Shown piece by piece: positions 21,711 through 33,400 of a stretch of 64,000 nt of DNA; position 1 is the stretch's first letter, and each line of letters opens with the position of its first letter. Where the stretch lies: the NCBI GenBank assembly GCA_010645155.1, contig JAAGOF010000088.1, positions 1,087,384-1,151,383 of the forward strand, written 5' to 3'. Under the pieces are notes generated by a model. It was not told the DNA's origin, ran no database searches, and saw only the letters and a program-made list of their open reading frames with translations. Origin of the DNA: Tigriopus japonicus (Eukaryota; Arthropoda; Copepoda; Harpacticoida; Harpacticidae). Position numbers and translations under genes: made by a program.

Positions 21711-24566
21711 AGAGAATACATGGGACTAGACGATGGTATGATACTCAAGCTCGTTATCTTATCATGACATTACATTGTATCAGAGGGCACGAATTTTCAC
21801 AAACAAGATTGGGGTGGATGGAAATGAGATATCGAATCCCGAGCCCATATTGCACCCAAAAGTAGAAATGACGACTAGTCCGAAAGAGATATTCGGATGT
21901 GGATGGAGCCACTGACTGAATTCGCTGGCTTGCTGTCGGTGGTTTCGAACTGGAAGTAGTAAGTTCGGTTATGGAGCATGAATGGCGGGGGTGAAGGAGG
22001 AATCATTCCTGCTAATGTGCTGAGTTGCAGTTGTAGATTTGCGGCAACTTGCAAGCATCCACCTTCAATGCACAGCGGTCCAAGAATGGCTTTTGATTTG
22101 AAAGATGTCAGATCGAGCCTGTTATCGTTTGGGCAACTGACGCAGATACTTTCGTTCAAACTTTTTTTCCATTAAATGGCCATCAAATCACAGAGACAAG
22201 ATTTGTGGTTTGTGAAAGGTTTGATCGCAAATGATTATTCTTAAGTTATCCGGAGTAGTGATGAATCTTATTAAGTTCTAAGACAATTGGTGGTGTAGTA
22301 ACAAAGGTGCAAAATCTGGTTTTTTTTTTTTTTGAATAATGAAACTGATTTAGAAACTAACATTGAATGCACTTCTGGGATAACTAACTGGAAAGAATGT
22401 GACTTCATTAAAATTAGCTTCTCTATCTAGGTCCTTATGCCATCCCATAAATGCGACTTTACCACTCCTAAAATTGAGATGACCCCATTGGTAATTTAAG
22501 TTTAAAAGCATGTACCCAAGGGACAGTCTTGACAAGCCTTAGCTTTAATAAAATAATCTAAATTCCTCGAAAATCTTCCGCTGACCTCTTGAGTGCGAGT
22601 CTGTGCTTTTTTCCGCCACGTTCTGCATTATCTTCCTTTTCGGATCTGTTAAGCCCCCCTTGCAGGTTCTCGTTCTCGTTTTCGTTTTCGTCGACGTTGT
22701 TGTTGTTGTTGCTGTTGTGAATGTCCTTATCCTCTCCTCTTCTTCCTCTCTTATACTCAACCCACCAACCACCCACCATCATCCTCACAACATCCACCAC
22801 CAGCGTTTTGCCCATAGGGTAAACGAATGGTAGGAGTCGGTTCGTTTCCGAACAATACCACAGCACCTTTTTTGAGCACGCGCCCTTCACTCACTCACTC
22901 ACTCACAGTTCGGGTGGATACATCTACTTCACAACAAAGATGCAATCTGCCGACATTTCAAGCATTTTGTCAATGAACCGTGGACGCATCTCAATCATAT
23001 GATTTTTGTCAATAATTACCCCCTAAACATCGTCCTCGTTGCGTTGGCTTGCCATGCGACATTGCTAATGTTATGTTGTACGTAAACTGTTTGGCTGCGT
23101 CTTTTTTCAGTTTGGAAGAGGATCTGCAACCTGGCCAATCGATGAAAGCTTAACCCGCCATCCATCCTTGACAATAACAACAATCAAGCTCAGTATAAGA
23201 GCACGGCCATGGCAAGATATCGGTTCCTCTCACTCACTTCCTTTGGAGTGTCGATGAGCATCTGCTCTTGTTTACGACTTTGGCTGGATTTCCTATTAAG
23301 TCTCTTTGGAAGGCAAACGAAAATGGAGTTTCCTGAGCATCAACTCATCTTCACAAGCTGATATGGACAATTTTAGAGTTTTTTCATTGGTGAGAGCCTC
23401 TTTTTTCACGTCCAACCCCCTTTTTTCTCGAGGGGGGCGACGATAAAAAGAGGAAAGGAAACCACTTGTCCGTCCATATTTTTCACCCTTGTCAAACTGA
23501 ACTTTTTGTCCCGACTCACATGTGAAACATGACACTTTTTGATGGATGGCTGGATGAATTCCCTATTCGGGTGTGGTCCGTTCATGGAATGGGGAGGAGC
23601 TTTGGTTATGCGATCGTTGATGAGAGAGAGAAAGAAATATCGGGGAATATTGGAATATGGCTTGCTTGCTCTCCGTGCTCATTGAGGCGGGAGTAATTAC
23701 TCACATTTGCAAATACAACTCTCAAAGAGAGAAACACGTCCCAAAAATGTAAATCTTGCCGTATTGTCGCTGGTTTATGGATGACCCGAAATGGTGCAGG
23801 ACGCGAAGCAAAGCAAAGCTCCAAATTTTCCTCTTTGGCTCTTGACGATTGATCCCATTTGCATAGAGCTTGAAGGTACAGGGTTCCCCGCAAATATATT
23901 CCATTCAATACGCTGTATTGTTGAAGTATTGACTTTGGAAGTTGGATTAGATGCTGAGCTCGCCTGAGTTTCTTAAGATCAAAGCAAACGGACTTTGGTT
24001 ACAGAGACCATTTACTGTACAGAGTTAGTGGGGACTTTGAAGTAATCATTTTGTTTAGTTAGTGAGTGATGATTAACAGTCATCTTGGGAAAACCAAAAC
24101 TATTAACATGCATTTTCTTCTCAAGGCCGTCTTAATAAAGCCGTTGATTCTATTTTTAATTACACATTAATAAGATTGTACGTTGTTAATCGATCTTGAA
24201 GAGAGAATGACGCCCTTGGATACTTCAAAACATCTTTGGCATGTGTGTTTTTTTCGTCTCACCCTGTTGACAGGGAAAGCAGAACGAGAAATAAACTTCA
24301 TCTGCTCATTTGAGTGTTTATCCGTCGCTCAGTGGATTTGACTACGCGTCCAATGTTCATGCTCATGCAATACCATATCCAACCTAACGACAACGTCAGA
24401 AAGAGGGTGTTTGTTTATAATTTACGGCTGAATTGAACGACCTTAAACTCAAACACGTGAGCGTACTACGTTCACTTTCGTTCGTTAGGTTACCATTGCT
24501 CTAGAGTACAACGCCACGATTTCCAAAAGCCAAGTTTATTTCTATTGGTCGTAGTAGTCAATATCA
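21711..24566. other. Intergenic region upstream of lin-28, low-complexity patches
   Basis: It should contain the lin-28 promoter, but no TATA box could be tied to it. A GTT/TTTCGT-rich low-complexity stretch lies near 22670-22730 and a (CACT)n run near 22890-22907. Long frames there come from the simple sequence. A frame at 21875-22159 (minus) has no splice partner or domain. Confidence 0.45.
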
Positions 24567-24577
24567 TTTATTTTATT
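24567..24577 (-). terminator. Overlapping polyadenylation signals of the minus-strand CCP gene
   Basis: Two overlapping AATAAA hexamers on the minus strand begin only about 9 nt after the TAG stop at 24586-24588. The 3' UTR would be very short. Confidence 0.55.
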
Positions 24578-24585
24578 TCACTCGT

Positions 24586-27500
24586 CTAGACCTTGGATTC
24601 ACAAAGTTTGCACATGGGACTTCCCGGTCTGGAACACGCACAAACCACGAGGACAAAAAGGAGCAAAGCTAAAAATAAAATATGATAGCGGTATCGATTC
24701 GATCCATCTGTTTGGGGGGTTATTGTCTAAACTTACATAGAACCACGGGTAAAGTCACTTCCAAGACGTAGTTACTTAATTGAACAATCTCTCGTTCATT
24801 ATCGATCTCGCGGAATTCAATAAGCTTGAAACGATCTGAAATCCGTCGGTCAAACCGATCCAACATCTTTTCCACGGCAGTGACCACCACTAAAAAAAAG
24901 TAATTGAGGTCATATTCAGAGTGATCCGGCCTTAATAGACCTATATTTAAAGGACTTACTTTGTTGTTGAGGTGCACAATGTGGCCAAGGATCTTCAAAA
25001 TCCGAGCCTTGTGGTGTGTTCAAGAACCCTTCGTCCGTACAACCAAATTCGTCGTGGAACTCATCAGTTCCCCCGTGAACGCCCCAATATTCTGTCTTAC
25101 ACACATAGAGAAGCTTATCCCCGGAATAAAGGAAGCTTGAAGTCTTATTATACTCGGTGTAGTCAACTGGGTTCGTGGGATCTCTGATTGGAATCACTTT
25201 TTGAAGAAGAAGGTCGGACTCAAAATCAGCCTCAGGCAAGAACTGCTTACATATTGAAGCACACTTGGGAACTTCCTTCAAAGACCACCTTGAATGAGAG
25301 AGAAAGAGAGTGATGGCACTCAATGGAGGCACTCAAGAAGGGATGTTGGAATTAGGACCGGAAAGAACGTAGCAACCACGATTTGGAGGGGGAAACGAGG
25401 GTATTTCAAGGACACGCATAAATATAAATTGTACCTTCGATGGTTACCAGGGAGGGGATTTGCATAAATAAACATATTTTAGGATCCTTTATTGGGTGAG
25501 AGTACTTCCATGATAGCCTTAAATAACCACTTACTCGCCACGTTGACCTGGGATGCTCGGAGCAAGGCAAGTTACGGTTAGCTTTCTGTCATTTCCGTCG
25601 TGGTCTTGATTGTCCCACAACGGGTATTGCATAGGATCAGTGGAGACGCAACGAAGTTCAACGATTTGGCCCTTCTCCACCAAATTGTTGGCATTAACCA
25701 AACTGGGTGCCAAGGCTGTTTGGTAATATCCGTATGGGGTAAGAGCTCGGTAACCAATGGGCAGCTGTTCAAAGTACTCATTGGAACAGGTCTCCGGCTC
25801 TAGAAACACAAGATTCTTTTCCTAACTGTTCCTAAATACTAACTTATGGTTTTAGCAGAAAAACTCACTTTTCTCCACTGTGCAAACCGAAGGGTCACAG
25901 TCAGTTTGAAGAATGAGTTCGTCACCTAAGTCACCCTGAAGAGTTTCTACAACGGCCTGAACGTCCGCGGCAGAGACGGCAGGATCATGAAACTGAGCCT
26001 GCATCTCCACTTCAATGTAATTATAACCTGATAATGAAGGTGTGAAATCTTGTACTCCTATAGACTTGTACTTTATCAATACAAATTAATAAATATTTTC
26101 CTTTACCAGATGTGCTTCGTTTCCTTCGCCTGGCCACAGCAGCTTGACATTTTGGCCACGTGGCTGGGTCCGTGAATTTGGCCTCATACCAAGGATCGGT
26201 TTCTGTCCCAAAGACACCACATTTGACTGTATATTTATTATCGGTTGTACCTGCCACTACGTGGCCAGCATCAGAGCAGGAATAGTCCAGAGTGGCGCCA
26301 ACATTGACTGTTGTGGTGGCGGGGTCTTGAGGATCCATGCCAGAATCAGCTGCAGGGACTAAGACGGTACATTGATCTGTGATTGTCCGACATTCAGGCC
26401 AAGTCGCTGGAGCACCCGTGAAAGCGGATCCATCGGAGGCACAGGTTAGAGCCACTTGATTTAGATCATTAAAGACTCTGCCCGCTGCTCCAGCCTCAGT
26501 GAAGAGCACCTCAGTCCCTGTGGAACATTTGTAAATGGCTTTTTCACCAGCACCAACATCTCCACTTCCATCTCGAACCAAATGCGTCGGGATGTTCAGG
26601 GCAGTTAAAAGAGATGCAGGGCAAACAGTTCCAATTTCATCCTCTGGTGCGATTGTGGCAGCCTCAGTGACCGGTTTAGATTCAGCAAATACTCCTGGTG
26701 GAACCTCTTTGCCTTTTTTGAACTGATGAAGGGCACTTCGAACATACTTGCTCAGTCCCGCAGCAAAAAACTTTGCATCAACCTTTAAATGGCGTCATTC
26801 GTTTGAGAAAGCAATAATTAATCCTGCACTAAAAACTCATTTCCAACTTACTGCTTTCTCCAATTTTGATTGTAAACTCTTGAACTTCTTGTTATGCGGA
26901 TTCTGAAGGTAACTCAGATTTTGAGGATGTGAGATATTCATGGTCCATTGCCAAGGCTGAGTGGCTAAAACCACTCTGAACCAATATCCCTTCGCCGATT
27001 GTTCCAGGGGCGAATCACAGAAACACTTGTTTGCTTCAGTGATAGCCTCTAAATCTTTGGTGCCACATCTTTTTCTCGATACACCAATTTTGCCACTGTC
27101 AGCCTTGGTCATGGCTCCTTCACGACACACTTTATCCAACAACTCTTTAGCTTTATCCACATCATCAATTTCCCCAAGGCAGTGACAGACCTCGACGGGA
27201 TCTGACGTGAATACCGTATTTGGATTTGTACAAGTAGGCCAATTTATTGGATCTGGTAAGCGACCGTTGATTCCACATGTCAAACTAAAAGTGTCTTGCC
27301 CGTTGATTTTGAGGGTTGTATTTGAGCAAGAATACTCTACTTTGTCTCCCTCAAATGCAATTGTAGAGGTGGAATTGGCTAGTCCAGACGTAGGAGATGG
27401 TATTGGTATAGAATCATTACAAACCACCTTTTCACGGCAATTCGGCCATTCTGTCCTATCTGCATAGGTCCCATCAGGTTGACAAGCTAGCGAAATAACC

Positions 27501-29359
27501 GGCCCTTCATCCGTCGTCTGTCCGTCGGGGCATTCATACTGAACTTTACGATGAGCCTTTACTGGACTTGGAGTATCTCCCTTCAGAACCAAGGATGTGT
27601 TTGTGGCTTGAAGATCAGGAGGAGTTGGACAGGTGGCGGGAATCAAACACGGAGGCCAAATTGTAGCTAAGCTACCATCAGCGGCACATGTCAGCATCAG
27701 CTGATTGCTCTGAGTACTGCCTACCTCGGCCTCTGCATCAGCACAGGAGAAGACTACACTCTCACCCACATCAATTGATCCTGGCGGATCCACTGGTCCT
27801 TCATACCCAGCTTGAGCTTCAGGAACAGCGCATCTTATTTGACATGGCGGCCAACCGGTTGGAAACGTCCCATCGCTTCCGCAAGTTACAGTATGAGTGT
27901 TGAGGGCAGTGTCGCCACTGAGAGCGCCAGTTTCCATACAGGAATAGGCAAGCTCACCGCCAACTTCGATAGTTGGTGTACCTGCTGGTTGCGAGTTGTA
28001 TCCAGTCTCTCCATAGGGTGGAACACATCTTACGGAACAGGGCGGCCAATTTGTGTCAAAGGAGCCATCACCTCGACAAGTTACTTCATACTTATTGGAG
28101 GTGGTGTTACCTACTTTGGCTCCAGGCTCTTCACACTCAAAAAATAATGACTCCCCATATCCGGGAGGGGCGACCCCTGACTCTTGGGGCTTGTAACCTT
28201 CTTGAGGAGTGGGAATTTGGCACCGAACTCCACACATTGGCCACTCTGCAGGACTGATGCTTCCATCGGCCATGCAAGTGATTTCATGCTGGTTGGACAT
28301 GGCAGGGCCTGTACTCATCAAAGTGTTTTGACAGGTATATATCTTGATTTCATCAACCTCCATTGGTGGGGCATCACTTGGTGGGTTTGAAAATCCCGGG
28401 ATATCTCGGGGAACTTCACATTTCGTGGAACAAACCGGCCATCCCGTTGGAAATGTGCCAGTCTCGCCGCATGTTACTTCATAAAAGGTATCTCTGGTAG
28501 ACCCTATCGTTTGTCCTTCGGTTTCACAATAGAATTTCAGTTTACCACCCAAAGTCACGGGAGTGTTGTCAGTTTGTGCCTTGTAACCGGCTTCAGGGGC
28601 AGGTACATCGCACTTCAAAGCACATTTGGGCCACCCAGTGGGAAACTTTCCATTGGATCCGCAAGTGATAGCATGGTCTCTTGAATTGGTCCCTCCCACA
28701 GTGTGGCCAGGTTCTGCACAAGAAAAAGTCAGAGTAGCTCCTACATCTACGGGGTCGGCAACGGTAGATGCTTCATAACCACTCTCAGGGGCCGGTACTA
28801 GACATCGGACAATGCAAGTCGGCCAAGGTGTTGAAGGAAATGTTCCATCTGGTCCGCAAGTAATGGTATGTGCATTTGAGGTGGTTCCATCGACTAGACC
28901 CCCAGGTTGAAGGCATTTGTAGGTTAAACTTGAGCCTGCATATACCATTGGGGTGTTTTTAGGTTGAGCTTTGTATGACGGTTGGGCTCCGGGAACTTGG
29001 CACTTCTTCACACATTGAAACCATTCAGTAGGGGTCTCAAACACATCATCGGGTCCACATGTGACTGGAAAGATCCCGTCCCCATTTGGGTCAGGTTCAA
29101 GATGCATGTTATCATCAGAATCACATTTATAGGCAGCGAAAAAGCCATTTGGTACTGAGTCCGTGGGCTCCAAGTTATGTGTAAGTCCTACTGATGGACT
29201 TAGAGAGTCCAAACCACTAGCCGGACAATCTGCTTGAACCCCAATCCATTGGATTAGAAATATGAGTGCACCCAAGCCTGTAAAATAGGAATGGTAATAC
29301 ATATTTTGGTTTTGGTTTCTTTCCGACACATTGGTTTCTGGCTTACCTTCAAACCACAT
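24586..29359 (-). CDS. CCP/Sushi-repeat single-pass membrane protein A, 1367 aa
   Basis: Exons (minus) are 29359-29347, 29277-26852, 26782-26107, 26027-25869, 25799-25535, 25288-24960, 24889-24737 and 24668-24586, totalling 4104 nt with all phases closing. Residues 1-20 are a signal peptide (ends GVQA|DC). CCP repeats 1-10 follow to ~residue 695, each with four Cys and a W-P-x-C end (e.g. PTGWPPC). At ~700-755 is a cysteine module (CHC, LLDKVCR, KRCGTK, CFC). At ~765-855 is a SEA-like domain (QPWQWTMN ... FKSLQSKLEKA). Two more CCPs lead to a furin-type site RRRKRS at ~1030. Then come a short domain (YIEVEMQAQF), two divergent CCPs, a membrane helix (LLLFVLVVCAC) and a 13-residue cytoplasmic tail. 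CCPs usually mediate extracellular adhesion or recognition. I know no family with this exact order. Its divergent neighbour at 30476 is a paralogue. Confidence 0.88.
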
Positions 29360-30475
29360 GGTTGTTGGCCGAGTCGATAATTAGCAAGGCTTATCCCACT
29401 ATGGTCGAGACAAATGAGCTTCCAAATTCGACTTTAGGAGAGGCAGTCTGAGAAGTCTTTTTAAGACAGGGATAAGCCTTCGTAGCCAAGGAGCGTCTTC
29501 ACCTTGACTTTGGCCTTAGCAACGGTCTTCAAATACGAGCTTTCTTCTAAGGAGTTCACACAAATCAAAGAAACTTGCTTTTGAACGATCATAGAAGATC
29601 TAATCACACCCATTAAACTGCCACCATCAAGGATTTGATTTTATGTTTGCATATTACTTTTCTTATTTTTCGGCACAGTGGGCGTGAAGCTTGATCACGT
29701 TTAAAAAAAATCATAGCAACATTTTCAGAGGCTGGATCATAGGACGTTGGAAAATTTTTGATTGTCCGCCATTTAAAAACACAGGTGAAAGGAAAAAAAT
29801 CAAGACTCAACTTGAGGGTCTCAAATTAGTTTACTTTTTTTGAAATTGTTTCAGGTTCGACGATGAACTTTCCTTTCATGTTCGTAAATCTATCTCCCGA
29901 GGCCTGTCTATAATTTTGAACATGAAATTAAGGTGTACCTTATCAAAAGAGGTTATTGCAAGCAAGAAGTAGAAGGAGATATAACCAGATTAAGGGGGAA
30001 GAAACTGATCTCAAGCAAGAGATTAATCGACAACACTTCTTCGAAAAATATGCTGGCCTTTTATCAGCTCAAGCTCACCACGCAAATCGCAGATTGGTCG
30101 CTTCAACGAGGAACAGCATTTTTTTAATTATCGAATACATGGAATAACCTTCAAAGTTTTGAATACAAAACTAGTGAGGCATATAGAGGATAAGCATTTG
30201 GAATCTGATACATTGAAATGCGACGTAAGAGAGGGAACGCTAATTCCTTGTTCCTTTTCATTCAGGAAAGTCAAGATGCATTTAGTGGGCACATGGTCTC
30301 CATGCCAAACCTTGAAGATAGCGATCGAAAGCTCTCTTTTTGTCTTGTCTGGTCACTTGAATGTCAGGTCACCAAGCAACCAAGACGAACAAACAATGGG
30401 TATGAAATCGCCGAGACCTCAATGACGAGGGGCTCTAGGCCACAACAGAAGTCAAGTGAGAAGTGGTCCTTTAAA
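29360..30475. promoter_or_regulatory. Shared intergenic region of the divergent CCP gene pair
   Basis: 1.1 kb separates the two start codons, so both promoters must lie here unless there are distant non-coding exons. No confident TATA box was found. The frame of the plus gene is open upstream of its ATG back to 30218, but only the ATG at 30476 begins a signal peptide. Co-regulation is inference. Confidence 0.5.
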
Positions 30476-33400
30476 ATGGGATCCAATATTTTAGCGATCT
30501 TTGGTAAGAAACATTATAAAAAACATTATGATTATATTTTCGTGATCCCTGAGCTTTACTTCTGATTCTAGGATTTTTCACCCTAAGTCTGCAAGCTCCA
30601 TTGATTCATTCAGCCTGCACAGAGAACAATATTCCTAGCTCTAAACCTGCCTATTTGACTCATGACAAGTTTGACGTTTCAAATGGAGCTCTAGCTTTGA
30701 GATGCACCCAAGGGCGGGTGTTGACCCTAGACTCAAGCACTACAGGATATTCTTCTGATGGATATTTGGACCTCTTGTGTGTCAGTGATAGTTGGTTGGC
30801 CCCAACTGAATGGCCTACCGAGGACAAATGTATGCCAGGAGCTGCATGTCCCAGAGACGACCTCACCACCAATTTACCCTCACATTTGAGCATATCCAAT
30901 CCTCCAGATACAGAAACTACGGTGGCTTCTGGAAGTGTGGCGAGCTATGCTTGTAGTAACAATGCCAAGGTTTTAGTGGCCAATAAAGCTCCATTTGAGC
31001 GGGAATGCTATAACGGTGTCTTCTTCAACTCCAGCAAAGGTGCCGATTTGCCTCTAGAGGCCGACTGTGTCGACCCTTCACCTTGTCTCTTATCGCAATT
31101 GAATGGATTGATGATTCCAAGCCACATGGAAACCACTGCAGATTACTCGAGCACAATCAACCACGACGAGGTTGTGGATTTCAAATGCCGGGATAACAAA
31201 AAGTTGGACCCTCTGGTAGATCCACAAGCATTGAACAAAATTAGCCTCAAATGCAATTCAGGGACCATTGAGAGTCCAGCTTCATGGCCAGCTATGACGG
31301 ATTGTAAAGCCTTTTGCGAACCAATCACACTTCCAGACACCGGATACGATCTCCCAGAAGCTCCTCACAGCGCTTGGGAAGGTCAAAATCTAACTATAAC
31401 TTGTTCCGATACCACCCATTTCATTGAAAACAAGTGGAACACCAATGAAATCGTCATCACATGCCAAGCTAATGGAACGTTTGATGCTCCGTCAACTTGG
31501 CCCACGTGTGCTGTTCGACCAAAATGTGGCGCTCCCCCTGTTCCATCTGCAGCCACCAAATTGGAACTAGTGGATCCCACTCTCACTGAAGTAGAGGTCA
31601 CTGGTGTTGCTACATACAAATGTAAAACCGAAGGTCAAGTCACTAGTGAAGGGATCACAGTTAATGTGCCTTGCATGAAGGATGATCCAACCGTGAACCA
31701 AAGCTACAAACTACCCAGCTCATGGAACGGGGCTGGGACCCAATGCCGAGCTCCTGTATATTGCGGAATTGTTCCATTTCCTCCTTCGACAAGTGGACTG
31801 AAGGCTGAAACCCCGCCAGCAGGCGGTTACCCAGAATTCAGCAAGGTCACTTACACATGTGAAGACCCAGAACACATTCTCTATAGTGCATCCGAACCCT
31901 CATCGATGGACAAGTTTGAGATCGAGTGCAAAAATGGCGGCCAATTTCCAACTGGAATCTCTTGGCCTTATTGTGATGTGGCCAATCCTCCAAAGTGCGA
32001 AACGCCACTAAAAGTGGCCGAAGGGGCTCCAATTCAATTACACGGGACATTTCCAGCCGATGGGGTCCCTGTGGGTGGATCTATAACTTATAGGTGTATC
32101 GATCCCGCCATGACATCCCCACTAGGATATGACATAAAGGTAAACCACTTCCGACTGCGTCACCTTTTTTATTGATCAAGCTTTCCATGGAGAACATTAG
32201 AGATGTCCTTGAGCTTTCTTATGAATTATTGGTTATAGGTTACATGTAAACGAGATTTCTCAAAAGGAACCGCTGATTTTTGGAGACCCAATGGTTGGAA
32301 CAGTCTCAAATGCCGTCCGGCAACATATCCCAATTTTGAGAAGAAACCCTGCATTTGTCCTGGAGATCCAGGGGTGACTTTGGAAAATACACGCGAGATC
32401 CTTAACAAAGTTTGTCGGGTGAATTCCAAACGAACCCCCGATGAGGGCAAGACCATTCCCTATAAGAAACGATGTGGGGTTAAATCCCTGAGTGACGTGA
32501 CATTAAACAATATTTGCACATGCGAAGAAAATGTTGACTCGGGGGTTGGTAAGTGGAAACAGCTTTGGCTTTGGAACAACGTGATGGTTCCATGGCTATT
32601 CATCTGACATTGGTTTGCAGATTTCGCTGTTTGGTCTTTGGGCGAAGTGACGAGTTACAAATGGCAGAGTAACTACACAGACCCAACCAGCACCGAATTC
32701 ATCAATCTGCAAATGGAAATACAAAAAGAGGTGAGATTAACATGCCATACGTTGTCTTTACAACATTGGATGAGTGTAATCGAACAAATTCAGCTGTGGA
32801 TTCTGGGGCCAAAATGACTAGGGATGGGCCAAAACTACGTTCAGACATTTCATATTTTTAATTTGTTCCGTGAGGAAAAAATTCTTATTTGAATTGATTG
32901 TCAAAATGAAGGAAACGAGTTGGGCTCACGAATTTTGATTAAATTTTATGGAGGGCTAGTCTTGACTCCGACGCATCCCTAGCCATTTTGGCCCCAGAAT
33001 CCCCAGCTGAATTCGTTCGATTACACTCATCCATTGTGGGGTAACCAGTTGACCAAGACCTGCATGAGGGCCCAGGATCTATGGTCCAAACTAATGGGCC
33101 CGAGAGTCATCCATAGGCTTTATTTTGTGGGCCCACAACTCTGTGATCGTTTATATGTAGACCCTTTTACCACCAGCTTTAGTTTCGTGGGCCCCTGATT
33201 AAACAACATTGAATTTGGCCTTGGCCCAAAAGCATTTGCCGAACCCATTTCCAGGCCAAAAGTTACTTACTTTCCCTCTCGTGGGTCAAGAGTAGCAAAA
33301 TACAGACCGAAAACCTAATTTTCATGGTATTCTGAGTAAATAATCTTCAAAGTTACCAAACATTCAAGATGATTTATTTGATAATAAAATTAGATCAAAG

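Noticed and set aside
22545..22890. Frames of 75-110 codons rich in T, N, V or E
   Set aside because: They come from low-complexity GTT/TTTCGT sequence on both strands.
23209..23361. 50-codon frame with good start context and a TATA-like motif just upstream
   Set aside because: The TATA-like motif is far too close to the ATG, and no domain or splice sites are seen.
26837..29359. Single 840-aa unspliced reading of CCP protein A
   Set aside because: The unspliced N-terminus disrupts the signal peptide. Removing the 69-nt GTAAGC...TTTACAG intron restores it, in parallel with the paralogue.
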